The notes: generated by a model not told the origin, from the letters alone. Shown: positions 25,703 through 35,006, counted from the first letter of the stretch. The stretch is 64,000 bases of DNA from SABI01 sp963676605 (GCA_963676605.2 CAXXSP010000030.1:18852-82851); one strand, 5' to 3'. Translations and numbers: made by a program.

Positions 25703-27220
25703 TTACGTATTCTCCTTCTCTAGGGTAGCGATCTCCCGGTACAGAGGTTTCATCTGTTCATACATCCTGGTGTACAGGGAGTAATACTTCATATAACGTG
25801 TATGGGATTTCCCGTCGTGCGGGATCTTCGTTCCTTCGCGTCGTGTAGCTCTCAGGGCTTCATCTATCGTAGAGTATGCACCGGCTGCCGCAAGGCCTGC
25901 AAGAGCGGCTCCATAACTTGTCGCATGGAGATAGAACGGATGCCTGATCACGTCAATCGCGAAGACATCGGCAATCATCTGCAGCCAGAAATCAGATACG
26001 GCACCCCCGCCCAGTACTGTCAGCTTTCTCGGGTGCATCCCGAGGTCGCGATATACCTCCCAGATATCCCGGAGTGCGAAGGCTACCGCTTCATACCAGG
26101 AGCGTGCTATCTCTTCAGCGGTGGTTGCCGCTGAGAGTCCTACGACAGCTCCCCGCGCATACGGGTCCCAGTGAGGGGTTCTCTCTCCCTGGAGATAGGG
26201 AAGGGTGATCAGCCGGTTCCCGATAGGGAGCTCAGAAAGTCTTCTCTCCCACTCCTTGATCTCTCCTTCTTCCAGGAACACCTTTCTTGCCCAGTCGGTC
26301 GCTGTTCCTGCTGCCTGGGAAGTGCCGCAGACATTGATCCGCTGACCGTCAAGATCATAGAAGTGCTGCATCCGCATCAGCTCATCGGGCTCGACTGTCT
26401 CTCTGAGCATTGACATCCAGGAGGAAGAGCCGAGGGAGATATAGGTCTCCTCTTCTCCCTCTATCATCGCTCCGCGCGTAGCGCAGGCGGCATCGCCGCC
26501 TCCGGTTGCGACGGGAATTCCCTCTTTCAGGCCGAGGAGAGCTGCAGATGCCCTGGATATGTATCCGTCAACATGGAAAGAGGGGTGGATCTCAGGGAAT
26601 ATCTCGGCTGAAAGGCCTACAGCCTTAATCAGTTCCTGATTCCACCCCCTTCTTTTCATGCTGAAAGCACCGGTGAGAGAGGCATCCGAGAAGTCTGTGG
26701 TTCCGATGACGCCGGTGAGTCTGCTTCTGATGTAATCCTTCGAGTTGATCACGAACCGGCAGCGCCTGAAGGCCTCAGGCGCTTCGTCTCTGATCCACAG
26801 GAGTTTCGGAAGGGAGAGGAACTCGTCCATCCGGTTCCCGCTTGTTCTGTACAGCTCTCTCTGATCGGTTACGCGATCCAGGATTTTCTCTACCTGGGAA
26901 ATACTTCTCGTATCGCTGTGAATGATCTGGGGATGTACAGGATCTCCCTTCTCGTCCACACAGAGCGTGCCGTTCATATGGCCGGTGAGCGACACCGCTT
27001 CAATGGAGTACTCCCTCCAGGAGGGATTCTCTCTCAGAAGTTCCGTTCCCTCTATGACGGCCTGCCAGTAATCATCCGCCTTCTGCTGTGCCCATCCCCC
27101 ATTCAAATAGGTGGTGGGGTAGGGAACACTCACTGAGAACAGGAGATTCCCCGAAAGGTCGAAAAGAGCTGATTTTACACTGGTGGTTCCCACGTCATAG
27201 ACGAGAATGGCGGAAATCAT
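25703..27220 (-). CDS. FGGY-family carbohydrate kinase (xylulokinase-like)
   Basis: ATP-dependent sugar kinase of 505 residues. The N-terminal ATPase motif is LVYDVGTTSVKSALFD. Substrate-domain features SLTGHMNGTLCVD and SGNRMDEFLSLPKLLW are followed by ATP-site motifs ATGGGDAACATRGA, SLGSSSWMSM and the C-terminal VLGGGAVSDFWLQMIADVF with PFYLHATSYGAALAGLAA. It resembles xylulokinase/gluconate kinase-type members, so a ketopentose or similar is likely. The start codon overlaps the permease stop (ATGA), showing tight coupling to the importer. Confidence 0.9.
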   Translation of the reverse strand: MISAILVYDVGTTSVKSALFDLSGNLLFSVSVPYPTTYLNGGWAQQKADDYWQAVIEGTELLRENPSWREYSIEAVSLTGHMNGTLCVDEKGDPVHPQIIHSDTRSISQVEKILDRVTDQRELYRTSGNRMDEFLSLPKLLWIRDEAPEAFRRCRFVINSKDYIRSRLTGVIGTTDFSDASLTGAFSMKRRGWNQELIKAVGLSAEIFPEIHPSFHVDGYISRASAALLGLKEGIPVATGGGDAACATRGAMIEGEEETYISLGSSSWMSMLRETVEPDELMRMQHFYDLDGQRINVCGTSQAAGTATDWARKVFLEEGEIKEWERRLSELPIGNRLITLPYLQGERTPHWDPYARGAVVGLSAATTAEEIARSWYEAVAFALRDIWEVYRDLGMHPRKLTVLGGGAVSDFWLQMIADVFAIDVIRHPFYLHATSYGAALAGLAAAGAYSTIDEALRATRREGTKIPHDGKSHTRYMKYYSLYTRMYEQMKPLYREIATLEKENT

Positions 27221-28083
27221 CCCTTGACCGCTCCCATGGTAAGTCCCTTCACGAGTGCCTTCTGTGTCATCCAGCCGAGAATGATGGCAGGAAGAACAGC
27301 TATGGTTGAAGAGGCTGAAAGCTGCGCAACGAACATGCCCTGCTGCTCACGGAACCGTGCCATATACACGGGCAGTGTAGCTGTCGGGTTTCCCGTCAGG
27401 TTGAAACCGAGGAAGAACTCGTTCCAGATGAAGACTGCAACAAGGAGGGCGGCAGAAATGATTCCGGTTCTCGCCAGCGGGATCGCGATGAGGCGGAGCT
27501 GCTGGAATTTGCTTGTTCCGTCGAGATCGGCCGCTTCGAAGATCTCGAGTGGCAGATCGGAGAAGAACGAGTGAACCATCCATACGACGATGGGTGTGTG
27601 GAAGCCGATATAGGCGGTCATCAGTCCCCAGGGTGTATTGATCAGATGAAGCTGCTGGAACCAGGTGAACAGCGGGATGAGTACCGCAACGGGGGGCAGC
27701 AGAATCGTCGTGATGAACCAGAGGTAATATTTGTTCCCCGAATCCCTGTGTTTCAGTTTTCCGAATACGAGGGTGAATGCGGCTGGAATTCCCAGAAGGA
27801 GTGAGACGAGCGTTGCCCCCACAACCTGTATGAAGGAATTTTTGAGGTAGCCCCACATCGTCGGGTCACTGAGTACCTTCTGATACGTCTCCAGTGTGGG
27901 AGTGAAGAAGATTGAAGGACTTACCGCCTGAGCCTCGGTCTTGAATCCGCTCAAAAACATATAGAGAATCGGGAAGAAATAGAGAATCGCGATAAGGTAG
28001 ATCGCAAGGGTGAGTATGATCTTCCTGATCATCTTATGTCTGTGTATCTTTTTCTGAACTTCAGCAATTGATCTTTGTTCCAT
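27217..28083 (-). CDS. Sugar ABC transporter permease (MalG type)
   Basis: Inner-membrane subunit of a carbohydrate ABC importer of the CUT1 class, 288 residues with six predicted helices. The cytoplasmic EAA loop that docks the ATPase is visible (EIFEAADLDGTSKFQQLRLI). The start is 12 bases after the partner permease, and the stop overlaps the kinase start. No ATPase gene is present in this operon, so a shared MsmK-type ATPase encoded elsewhere is probably used. Confidence 0.93.
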   Translation of the reverse strand: MEQRSIAEVQKKIHRHKMIRKIILTLAIYLIAILYFFPILYMFLSGFKTEAQAVSPSIFFTPTLETYQKVLSDPTMWGYLKNSFIQVVGATLVSLLLGIPAAFTLVFGKLKHRDSGNKYYLWFITTILLPPVAVLIPLFTWFQQLHLINTPWGLMTAYIGFHTPIVVWMVHSFFSDLPLEIFEAADLDGTSKFQQLRLIAIPLARTGIISAALLVAVFIWNEFFLGFNLTGNPTATLPVYMARFREQQGMFVAQLSASSTIAVLPAIILGWMTQKALVKGLTMGAVKG

Positions 28084-28095
28084 AGGACACCTCCC

Positions 28096-28989
28096 TCAGC
28101 TGTAGCGTGCGTTCCGTTTCACGATGGAACGGTAGAGGAGATTCACCAGCACGAGGGTGAGGACGACGGTCATGACGGCGAGAGCGCTTGCGCGCCCCAC
28201 GTTGTTCGCATTGAACACCTGGGTGTACACCGCGTAGGGGAGTGTGTAACTCCTGATTCCCGGGCCTCCGGCAGTCGTGACGAGTATCAGACCGAACTCC
28301 TTGATGATGAACACCAGACCGAGCATGACAGCCACTCTCATGTGGTTCATGATCAGCGGGAGCTTGATCTTGAACACTCCCTGCAGCCAGTTGACGCCGT
28401 CGATCTTCATGGAATCCACCAGGTCCTGCGGGATGCCCTGCAGTCCTGCAAGAAGGACGAGGATGAAGAACGGCATCCACTGCCAGGTGAACAGGAGTAT
28501 GATGACGAACAGCGGGTGGTAGGATATGAGGTCCACCGGGGTGAGACCGAGAGCTTTCGCTATCACACCGTACCATCCGAAGGTGGTGTTGAAGATGGTG
28601 GTCTTCCAGATGACTCCGCTTGCTGTCGACATGACGAAAAAGGGTCCGAGCATCAGAGTACGTGCAATGTTCACTCCGGGTATCTCATGGTCGAGCAGGA
28701 GTGCAAGGAGGAATCCTCCGATGGCACAGAGAACGAGAGACATGCCTGTGATGACGATGGTCTGCCACAGGATGGCATAGAATTCAGGAATCTCCGTCAG
28801 TGATTCGATTTTCAGGTAGTGCCAGAAATTGGCGAACCCGTCGAATGTTCTGCCCAGGTCCGGGCGGGAGAGGTTCCACTTCAGGGTGCTGAATATGATA
28901 GTCAGCAGAAACGGCACCTGCGTCATGACAGCGACAACAACCACTGCCGGAAGCAGAAACCGGTAATCGGATTTGTGTAGAGTTTTCAT
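28096..28989 (-). CDS. Sugar ABC transporter permease (MalF type)
   Basis: Partner permease of 297 residues with six predicted membrane helices and the EAA loop DLVDSMKIDGVNWLQGVFKI. It has the shorter N-terminus usual for MalF-like proteins outside enterobacteria. It follows the binding-protein gene after a gap holding two stem-loops. Confidence 0.92.
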   Translation of the reverse strand: MKTLHKSDYRFLLPAVVVVAVMTQVPFLLTIIFSTLKWNLSRPDLGRTFDGFANFWHYLKIESLTEIPEFYAILWQTIVITGMSLVLCAIGGFLLALLLDHEIPGVNIARTLMLGPFFVMSTASGVIWKTTIFNTTFGWYGVIAKALGLTPVDLISYHPLFVIILLFTWQWMPFFILVLLAGLQGIPQDLVDSMKIDGVNWLQGVFKIKLPLIMNHMRVAVMLGLVFIIKEFGLILVTTAGGPGIRSYTLPYAVYTQVFNANNVGRASALAVMTVVLTLVLVNLLYRSIVKRNARYS

Positions 28990-29001
28990 GGCCTTTCCTC
29001 T

Positions 29002-29059
29002 GCTCCCGGGAAACGGGAGCGCAAGATGAAAACCTGTCCGGAGGAAATCCTCCGGACAG
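29002..29059 (-). promoter_or_regulatory. Two tandem stem-loops between binding-protein and permease genes
   Basis: CTGTCCGGAGG/CCTCCGGACAG (29034-29059, perfect 11-base stem, 4-base loop) and GCTCCCG/CGGGAGC (29002-29020, 7-base stem). They follow the binding-protein stop codon directly. No T-run is present, so mRNA 3'-end protection or partial termination is likely. Confidence 0.65.
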
Positions 29060-29078
29060 ATGGATCAGAATATGATTC

Positions 29079-30428
29079 TTATTTGTAGCTACCGTCGATG
29101 GCAACCTGCTCGAAGACAGCCTGGGTCTTCCTGATTGCTTCGTCGAGGGAGATCTTGTCGACAACGTAGTCTGCAAGATACTCGGTCATCTTCGTTCCGG
29201 CATCAGCGAATTCAGGAATCGCGATGTACTGGAGTCCGACGTACGGGACAGGATCGATGGTCGGCTTGGTGAAGTCCATTCCTTCGAGTGACTTGAGAGT
29301 CATATCTGCATACGGAGCAGCAGCATAGACGGGAAGTTCGTATGTGCTTGAGCGTGATGCGGGAGGAGTGGAGGCGCCGGTGGGATCCATTTCAACAGAC
29401 ATCTTGATGTAGTCTTTGCTGGTTGCCCAGAGCATGAAGTCGAAAGCTGCATCTTTCTTGGCCTTTGATGAGTTGGGGTTGAGTCCCATTGCCCAGTTCC
29501 ACAGCCATGCAGTGTTTGTCTTCAGCTTGTCATGGGGAGCCATGACGTAACCCATCTTGCCCTGTACCTTTGAATCGTCAGCTTCGAGAGGAGGTGCGAT
29601 GGAGGTTGCATCATAATAGATACCGCAGTTGCCGCTGGCCATGAGTCCGATACATTCGTTGTAGGTGTAGCTGAGGATGTCAGCCTGTCCTGCTTCACGA
29701 AGGATCTTCTTGTACATTGCCCATGCTTCTCTCTGCTCGGGAGTGTCTACTGTTGCATTCCAGTCCATGTCGAAGAAACGTCCGCCGAATGCGTTGACCA
29801 TGGTTACGAAAGGAGCTCCGCTCATTCCCCAGCCCGGTGCGCCGCGCATCGTCATACCGACAATACCCTTGGAAGGATCGTGGATCTTCTTGGCGAGTTC
29901 ATAAATTTCGTCCCATGTCGGCTCTGCAGGCATGGTAAGTCCGTTCTTCTCGAACAGTTCCTTGTTGTACATGATGAATGAACTTTCGCCGTAGAACGGG
30001 AGCGCGAAGGCTTCGCCGTCAACGCTGAGTGACTGAGCCATACCCTGAATCAGGTCGTCTCTGTCATACCACGCTGCTCTGTCAGCGCTCAGTCCCTGGA
30101 AGTAGGGTTCGAGGTTTTCAAGCCAGCCGTTCTTCGCCCAGGTAGCTGCTTCATAAGGTCCGAGGTAGAAGATGTCGTAGGTCGTTCCACCGGTGGAAGC
30201 CTCTGTTGTCAGTCTCTGTCTGAGATCGTTTTCCGGGAGTACCGAAATGTTGATATTCACGCCTTCAGCGCTGTACTCTTCCTGTGCGATCTTAGCCAGT
30301 GCCTGGCTGAGCGGGTTGTTTGCAAGTGCGATGTTTACCTCAACGGGGCCTTCCGCTCCCCCCTGTGCGAACACCATCGATCCTGCGAACAGTGATACGA
30401 TAAGCATCAGAACTAATACCTTTTTCAT
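29079..30428 (-). CDS. Extracellular sugar-binding protein (CUT1 type)
   Basis: Solute-binding protein of 449 residues with an N-terminal signal peptide (MKKVLVLMLIVSLFAGSMVF then AQG). Family 1 binding-protein features include EVNIALANNPLSQALAKIA, EASTGGTTYDIFYLGPYEAA, the region ALPFYGESSFIMYNKELFEK and PTWDEIYELAKKIHDPSKGI. It belongs with the MalF/MalG-type permeases downstream. It is flanked by stem-loops on both sides, as are the other two binding-protein genes of this window. Substrate presumably the polyol or sugar catabolised by the same operon. Confidence 0.92.
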   Translation of the reverse strand: MKKVLVLMLIVSLFAGSMVFAQGGAEGPVEVNIALANNPLSQALAKIAQEEYSAEGVNINISVLPENDLRQRLTTEASTGGTTYDIFYLGPYEAATWAKNGWLENLEPYFQGLSADRAAWYDRDDLIQGMAQSLSVDGEAFALPFYGESSFIMYNKELFEKNGLTMPAEPTWDEIYELAKKIHDPSKGIVGMTMRGAPGWGMSGAPFVTMVNAFGGRFFDMDWNATVDTPEQREAWAMYKKILREAGQADILSYTYNECIGLMASGNCGIYYDATSIAPPLEADDSKVQGKMGYVMAPHDKLKTNTAWLWNWAMGLNPNSSKAKKDAAFDFMLWATSKDYIKMSVEMDPTGASTPPASRSSTYELPVYAAAPYADMTLKSLEGMDFTKPTIDPVPYVGLQYIAIPEFADAGTKMTEYLADYVVDKISLDEAIRKTQAVFEQVAIDGSYK

Positions 30429-30448
30429 AAGTTCCTCCTTAAATTATC

Positions 30449-30465
30449 ACCGGTCTACGACCGGT
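30449..30465 (-). promoter_or_regulatory. Intercistronic stem-loop before the binding-protein gene
   Basis: ACCGGTC and GACCGGT form a perfect 7-base stem with a TAC loop between the LacI stop and the AGGAGG site of the binding-protein gene. It could be a processing site; as a dyad it could also be an internal operator. Confidence 0.6.
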
Positions 30466-30478
30466 ATTTCTTCCTTTT

Positions 30479-31501
30479 TTATATGCTCCCCCTGATAATC
30501 AGGCGGGTAGCTATCCGTATTTCCTGATGGGAATACTCCTCATCATGTCCCCTGCGGAGCCGTTCGATCACCAGGTTGCCGGCGACCTTTCCCATCTCCT
30601 CGGGGTTCTGGGCGACCGCTGCAATGGCAGGAGAGGTCATCGTCAGCCAGAAGGAGTCGTCGAAGGTGATGAAGGCAAGATCTTCAGGAACCTTCAGGTT
30701 CGTCTCCTTGATGCAGGAGAAGACTCCCACTGTCGCCATATTGTTTCCGCTGAATATGGCGGTGATATTATGGTTGCTCAGCAGATCGAAGGTGTGGTGG
30801 TACATCACCCCGTGCCTCAGTGTCCGCTGAGAGACACTCTCGTGATTCCCGAAACGGATATAATTCGCGTTGATCGGGATCTGCGCATCCTCCAGCGCCC
30901 TGGTATACCCATGAAGCCTCTCAAGCATCGTCGAGTCCCGTCTGGAACCCATAAAGGCGATGTTCGTGTGACCTCTGTCAGTCAGAGCCTTGACCGCTTC
31001 GTAGGAACCCTGCTCATTTGTCGAGAGAACGATATCGCTCTCGAACCCTTCCGGTCTCCTGTCGACGAAGATGATCGGGACCTCGTTGTTTGCAAGAAGG
31101 AGGGAAAGATAGGAACAGTCTGCCGTTGTCGGTGCGATGACCAGAGCATCGACCGCCTGTGCAATCATGTTCTTCACATTCTCTATCTCGATTTCCTTCT
31201 GCTCCTTGCTGTCGATGAGGATCAGGCGGTAGCCTGCCGCGGCAAGCATTCCTTCCAGTCCCCGTGCGATATCCTGAAAGAAGTAGTTTCCGAAATCACT
31301 GACAACGAAACCTACCAGTTTGCTCTCTCCTTTTCTCAGGTTCCGTGCAAGGGGATTAACCTGATAGTTCAGCTTCTTCACTGCGTCCATCACCCGTTTC
31401 TCGGTCTCCGGTTTCACCCGTTTTGTCCCGTTGAGCACATAACTGACGGTAGCAATCGAAACCTGAGCGAGGTGGGCAACTTCCTTGATTGAAGACTTCA
31501 C
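30479..31501 (-). CDS. LacI-family transcriptional regulator
   Basis: DNA-binding repressor of 340 residues: helix-turn-helix IKEVAHLAQVSIATVSYVLN, hinge segment VNPLARNLRKGESKLVGFVV, then a periplasmic-binding-like sensor with QAVDALVIAPTTADCSYLSL and VPIIFVDRRPEG. It starts with GTG 31501, preceded by GGGGAGAGAG. It is the first gene of the operon that encodes the binding protein, two permeases, kinase and three dehydrogenases, and probably autoregulates it. Candidate operators lie upstream at 31567-31579 and 31666-31678. Confidence 0.92.
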   Translation of the reverse strand: MKSSIKEVAHLAQVSIATVSYVLNGTKRVKPETEKRVMDAVKKLNYQVNPLARNLRKGESKLVGFVVSDFGNYFFQDIARGLEGMLAAAGYRLILIDSKEQKEIEIENVKNMIAQAVDALVIAPTTADCSYLSLLLANNEVPIIFVDRRPEGFESDIVLSTNEQGSYEAVKALTDRGHTNIAFMGSRRDSTMLERLHGYTRALEDAQIPINANYIRFGNHESVSQRTLRHGVMYHHTFDLLSNHNITAIFSGNNMATVGVFSCIKETNLKVPEDLAFITFDDSFWLTMTSPAIAAVAQNPEEMGKVAGNLVIERLRRGHDEEYSHQEIRIATRLIIRGSI

Positions 31502-31524
31502 TGATCTCTCTCCCCCCTGTGCAA

Positions 31525-31579
31525 ATCATAGGTTTCTAGTTCCTGATCCGTCAAGGAAAAATGTAGGTTAAATTTTAAC
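31525..31579 (-). promoter_or_regulatory. Promoter and operator candidates of the LacI-headed operon
   Basis: On the minus strand TTGACG (31554-31549), an 18-base spacer and TATGAT (31530-31525) form a good sigma-70 promoter. GTTAAATTTTAAC at 31567-31579 is a perfect odd palindrome just upstream of the -35. GTTAAACGATTAA at 31666-31678 is a looser dyad. The remaining DNA to 31730 is AT-rich with a run of about nine G near 31719 and no gene that I can see. Confidence 0.6.
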
Positions 31580-31731
31580 TTAAACGAATAACTAATGTTT
31601 ATGTTAGTATGAAGAAATGTTTATGAAATAAAGAAATAAAATTAGTATATATAAAAAACAGCATGGTTAAACGATTAAATACAGAAGTGAAAAACATGCA
31701 TTTAAAGCACGTTAAAGAGGGGGGGGGATGT

Positions 31732-31772
31732 ATAAAAAAAGAGAGAAGAAACAGCATTTCCTCTCTCTTTTC
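31732..31772 (-). terminator. Terminator of the gamma-carbonic anhydrase gene
   Basis: On the minus strand a stem of about 11 pairs with one mismatch (GAGAG-rich against CTCTC-rich, loop near 31752-31756) is followed by seven T (plus-strand A at 31734-31740). The plus strand has a similar but weaker arrangement. Confidence 0.65.
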
Positions 31773-31786
31773 TCAGGTTGGTATCT

Positions 31787-32296
31787 CTACTGGGCGTCCC
31801 GGTATTCTCCTGCATAGGTTACATACCTCTCACCGTTATCACGTACCCTCTCGATATCCTCATCACTCAGGGACCGGACAACTCTGGCCGGGGAGCCGAT
31901 GATCATGGAGCGGGGCGGGAACTTCTTTCCCGGAGTAACCACCGACCCGGCACCTACGATGGAGAAATCTCCGATCTCAGCTCCGTCAAGGACGATGGCT
32001 CCCATTCCTATCAGGCAGGTATCTCCCACAGTACAGCCGTGTAGAATAGCTCCGTGCCCGATAGTGACATTCTTTCCCACGACAGTCGGTAGTCCGTCGT
32101 TGACGTGGATGACACTGTTATCCTGTACGTTCGAGCCTTCACCGATATAGATCGGAGCCATATCACCCCGTATCGTCACATTCGGCCAGGCTGAGGTGTT
32201 GTCAGCAAGGGTAACCTCACCTATAATGACCGCTGAAGAGGCAATATAAGCGTTCTCGCTTATCACAGGTGTGCTTTCTTTGTATTTCTGTATCAT
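31787..32296 (-). CDS. Gamma-class carbonic anhydrase-family protein
   Basis: Left-handed beta-helix protein of 169 residues, related to CaiE/YrdA/PaaY. Hexapeptide repeats run through the sequence. Zinc-ligand histidines lie in SVIHVNDG and NVTIGHGAILHGCTVG, followed by CLIGMGAIVLDGAEIG and the C-terminal PPRSMIIGSPARVVRSLSDE. ATG 32296 with GGAGG ahead is chosen over an upstream in-frame ATG that overlaps the divergent gene. Many family members lack measurable carbonic anhydrase activity, so the physiological role is uncertain. Confidence 0.92.
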   Translation of the reverse strand: MIQKYKESTPVISENAYIASSAVIIGEVTLADNTSAWPNVTIRGDMAPIYIGEGSNVQDNSVIHVNDGLPTVVGKNVTIGHGAILHGCTVGDTCLIGMGAIVLDGAEIGDFSIVGAGSVVTPGKKFPPRSMIIGSPARVVRSLSDEDIERVRDNGERYVTYAGEYRDAQ

Positions 32297-32357
32297 TGAT
32301 ACCTCCGTGCAGGTAAGAATATACGCGAAATTGAGATAAACGGGTAGGGGGCGAGGT

Positions 32358-33566
32358 TTGAAAAAAAATTGGAGTGTAGAGCGGAAGAACATTCTGCTCA
32401 ATTACATCTTTATGTTTTTCATGTCTCTCGATTTTACCCACGGTGTTATCATCATTTATCTGACAACGGTGAAGGGCTTTTCTCTCCTTGAGGTGGGGAT
32501 CATGGAAGGTTTCTACCATGTGGCAAGTTTTCTGATGGAGATTCCTACCGGGGCTATCGCCGATGTGTGGGGGAGAAAGCAGAGCCGCATCACGGGACGA
32601 ATTCTCGGGATCGGTGCGCTGCTGATCGCTCTGCTGGGAGATACCATGCTCGTCCAGACTCTGGGGTTCATGCTTATAGCAGTCTCAAACAATCTTGAGT
32701 CGGGAGCCGGAGATGCTCTTGTATACGACACTCTTGTCTCCGCAGGTCATGAGGGGGAATACATGAGTGTCGCCGGAAAGCAGGAACTGATGTTTCAGAT
32801 TGCTAGTATAGGAGCCTTCCTTGCCGGCGGTGTGATGGCGAGTATCAGCTACCCGCTGACGTTCATGATGTCTGTGTGTTCCCTTCTTATTGCAATCGGG
32901 AGTGCTTGCTTCCTCACGGAGATTACCATTGAAAAAAAAGAGGCGTTTGCACGGTCGCTGAAGCATCAGCTTGCCGGCTACATCGAGCATATCAGAAACA
33001 GCGTACGGGTGTTCCGCAAAGACAGGAGAGTGCTCTACCTGATGCTGATTAGCGAGGGCTTCCTCACGGTGATCGTCGTCTCCTTCTTCTATCTCCAGAG
33101 CCACTGGACACAAGCGGGTCACACCGAAAGGACGATCACCACCGTGTTCGCTATAAAGGGAGTCCTTGGAGGGCTCGGAGCCTTCCGCTCCTCCCCGATA
33201 GAGAGGTTTCTGGGAAGAAAAGGTACCATTCTTATCATACTGATCACACCAGTCATAGCCCTCTGGGGAATAGCGGTTACCCCCTATTCCTTCTTCTTTT
33301 ATATTCTCCTCGGACCGGTTGAAGGCTATCTCATAGCCGCGCTGGGCACCTACATCAATGAACTGATCACATCGAAGGAGAGGGCAACAGTTCTCTCCAT
33401 GCAGTCTATGATCTTCAGCATCATCATGATACTCATCTTCCCTGCCTTCGGAGCGGTCGCCGATGCATACACCTCACAGAGAGCGTTTGTCCTCCTTGCC
33501 GCGGTGATAACACTGCTCTCGGCATTCGCCCTTATCAGACTTCTGCCTCCGCTTGTGAAAAAATAG
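32358..33566 (+). CDS. Major facilitator superfamily transporter
   Basis: About 402 residues with twelve predicted membrane helices. The loop 2-3 motif of the MFS is clear (GAIADVWGRKQSR), and a second weaker copy lies in the middle loop. It starts with TTG 32358, preceded by AGGGGGCGAGG; no better start exists in frame. Substrate is unknown; similar proteins are listed as drug or metabolite exporters. It is divergent from the carbonic anhydrase gene, 61 bases apart. Confidence 0.88.
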   Translation: MKKNWSVERKNILLNYIFMFFMSLDFTHGVIIIYLTTVKGFSLLEVGIMEGFYHVASFLMEIPTGAIADVWGRKQSRITGRILGIGALLIALLGDTMLVQTLGFMLIAVSNNLESGAGDALVYDTLVSAGHEGEYMSVAGKQELMFQIASIGAFLAGGVMASISYPLTFMMSVCSLLIAIGSACFLTEITIEKKEAFARSLKHQLAGYIEHIRNSVRVFRKDRRVLYLMLISEGFLTVIVVSFFYLQSHWTQAGHTERTITTVFAIKGVLGGLGAFRSSPIERFLGRKGTILIILITPVIALWGIAVTPYSFFFYILLGPVEGYLIAALGTYINELITSKERATVLSMQSMIFSIIMILIFPAFGAVADAYTSQRAFVLLAAVITLLSAFALIRLLPPLVKK

Positions 33567-33627
33567 CTTGCGTTACGCCCTCTTGTCGGCAACACTGTTC
33601 AAAGCATGAAGAACAGGAGGTTTCAGC

Positions 33628-34965
33628 GTGCATGCAGGGATAGACATCGGTACAACTCATATCAGCGCACTGCTTATGGATAGAGAGGGGAAGATGCTCA
33701 TCTCCTCCTCTTCGTATGCAAACCGGAGAATACGGTCCACACATCCTCTGATGTATGAACAGGACCCGAATGAGATCGAACGGATCGTCCGTGAGATCAT
33801 CTCTGACTTTCCCGAAAAACCCGAGTCCATCGTGATCACAGGCCAGGTCCACGGTATCACCTACTACGACAGTCAGAACAGTGCAATATCTCCTCATGCT
33901 ACCTGGCTCGATAAAAGAAGTGAGATAGAGATTGACGGAAAGAGCATAGGGGAACATTTCCTTCACCGTACAGGAAGGGCTCTTCCTGCAGGGTACGGCT
34001 TCATCACTCACTATGCGAACACGCTTCTCGATACCATTCCTGAGGAAGCCGTGGGATTCACCGGTATTCTGGAGTATATCACCGGACGCCTGATCGGCAC
34101 TCCTCTTACCTTAAGTGATCCGAGCTGTCTCGGTACGATGGGCGGTTTTGATCCTGTGACGAAACGGTTTGACGAACGGATGATCTCGGAGGTGCTGAGA
34201 AACGGTATATCGACTCCTCTGGAGAGCTGTGCTTCTTTCTCTATTGCGGGGTATACGGATGAAGGTGTGCCTGTCCTCTTCCCGGTCGGAGACAATCAGG
34301 CAGGATTCTTCGGTCTTGTGAAAGAGGGCGCGGGTTCAACACTGCTCAGCATCGGTACCAGTGGCCAGATATCGTACCTTTCGGACTCGACAGAGGTTTC
34401 TGAGGGAATGGAACTGAGGAACCTTCTTGATGCAGGCTATATCCATGTAGGAGCTACCCTCACCTCAGGAAAGGCCTATGAAAACCTGAAGAGCTTTTTT
34501 GAGTCTGTCTATGAAGGCCTTACCGGAGAAGGTATCAGCGGCGAAGAGGTCTTCACCCGAATGAAGAGGGCTGCCGATGAGGATGCTTCTCCAGAGGCGA
34601 TGTCCTGTTCTCCGCTCTTTGCCGGCACCCGTCGGGACGGTTCTCTCAAGGGCTCCTATTCTCAGATAACACTCAACAACTTCACCATGGGACAGATGGT
34701 GCGCTCCACCGTAGATGGGATCGTACAGGAGCTGAAGGATTTTGCAGGGGAGACTCCTCTCTTCGAGCTTGTCGCGACAGGCAGTGCCGTCAGAAAGAAT
34801 CATCTCTTCAGAGCGAGTATAGAACGAATATTCCAGAAGGAGCTCTACGTCTCTCAGATCGATGACGGTGCCGCCTTCGGGGCAGCCCTCATCGGAGCCA
34901 TCGGTACGGGAGCGGTTCAGAGAGAGGAGAAGGATCGAATCATAGATCTGTTCAGGAGTGAATGA
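33628..34965 (+). CDS. FGGY-family carbohydrate kinase, sedoheptulokinase-like
   Basis: Sugar kinase of 445 residues, short for FGGY proteins. It has GIDIGTTHISALLMD at the N-terminus, VITGQVHGITYYD, GDNQAGFFGLV, SIGTSGQISYLS and PLFAGTRRDGSLKGSY; the last and the overall size resemble sedoheptulokinase (SHPK), which makes sedoheptulose 7-phosphate for transketolase and transaldolase. The usual C-terminal glycine motif is modified (VATGSAVRKNHLF, GAAFGAALIGA). GTG 33628 has AGGAGG upstream. Assignment to the FGGY family is firm; the substrate is inferred. Confidence 0.82.
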   Translation: MHAGIDIGTTHISALLMDREGKMLISSSSYANRRIRSTHPLMYEQDPNEIERIVREIISDFPEKPESIVITGQVHGITYYDSQNSAISPHATWLDKRSEIEIDGKSIGEHFLHRTGRALPAGYGFITHYANTLLDTIPEEAVGFTGILEYITGRLIGTPLTLSDPSCLGTMGGFDPVTKRFDERMISEVLRNGISTPLESCASFSIAGYTDEGVPVLFPVGDNQAGFFGLVKEGAGSTLLSIGTSGQISYLSDSTEVSEGMELRNLLDAGYIHVGATLTSGKAYENLKSFFESVYEGLTGEGISGEEVFTRMKRAADEDASPEAMSCSPLFAGTRRDGSLKGSYSQITLNNFTMGQMVRSTVDGIVQELKDFAGETPLFELVATGSAVRKNHLFRASIERIFQKELYVSQIDDGAAFGAALIGAIGTGAVQREEKDRIIDLFRSE

Positions 34966-35006
34966 TGTTCTTCTCCCTGTTTGGACTGTACGGAAGGATA
35001 TTCTGT

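Noticed and set aside
28075..28803. 242-codon open frame on the plus strand
   Set aside because: Antisense to the MalF-type permease; composition is His/Glu-rich as expected for the complement of a membrane protein.
30527..31492. 321-codon open frame on the plus strand
   Set aside because: Fully antisense to the well-supported LacI gene; its protein is Arg/His/Cys-rich and matches no family.
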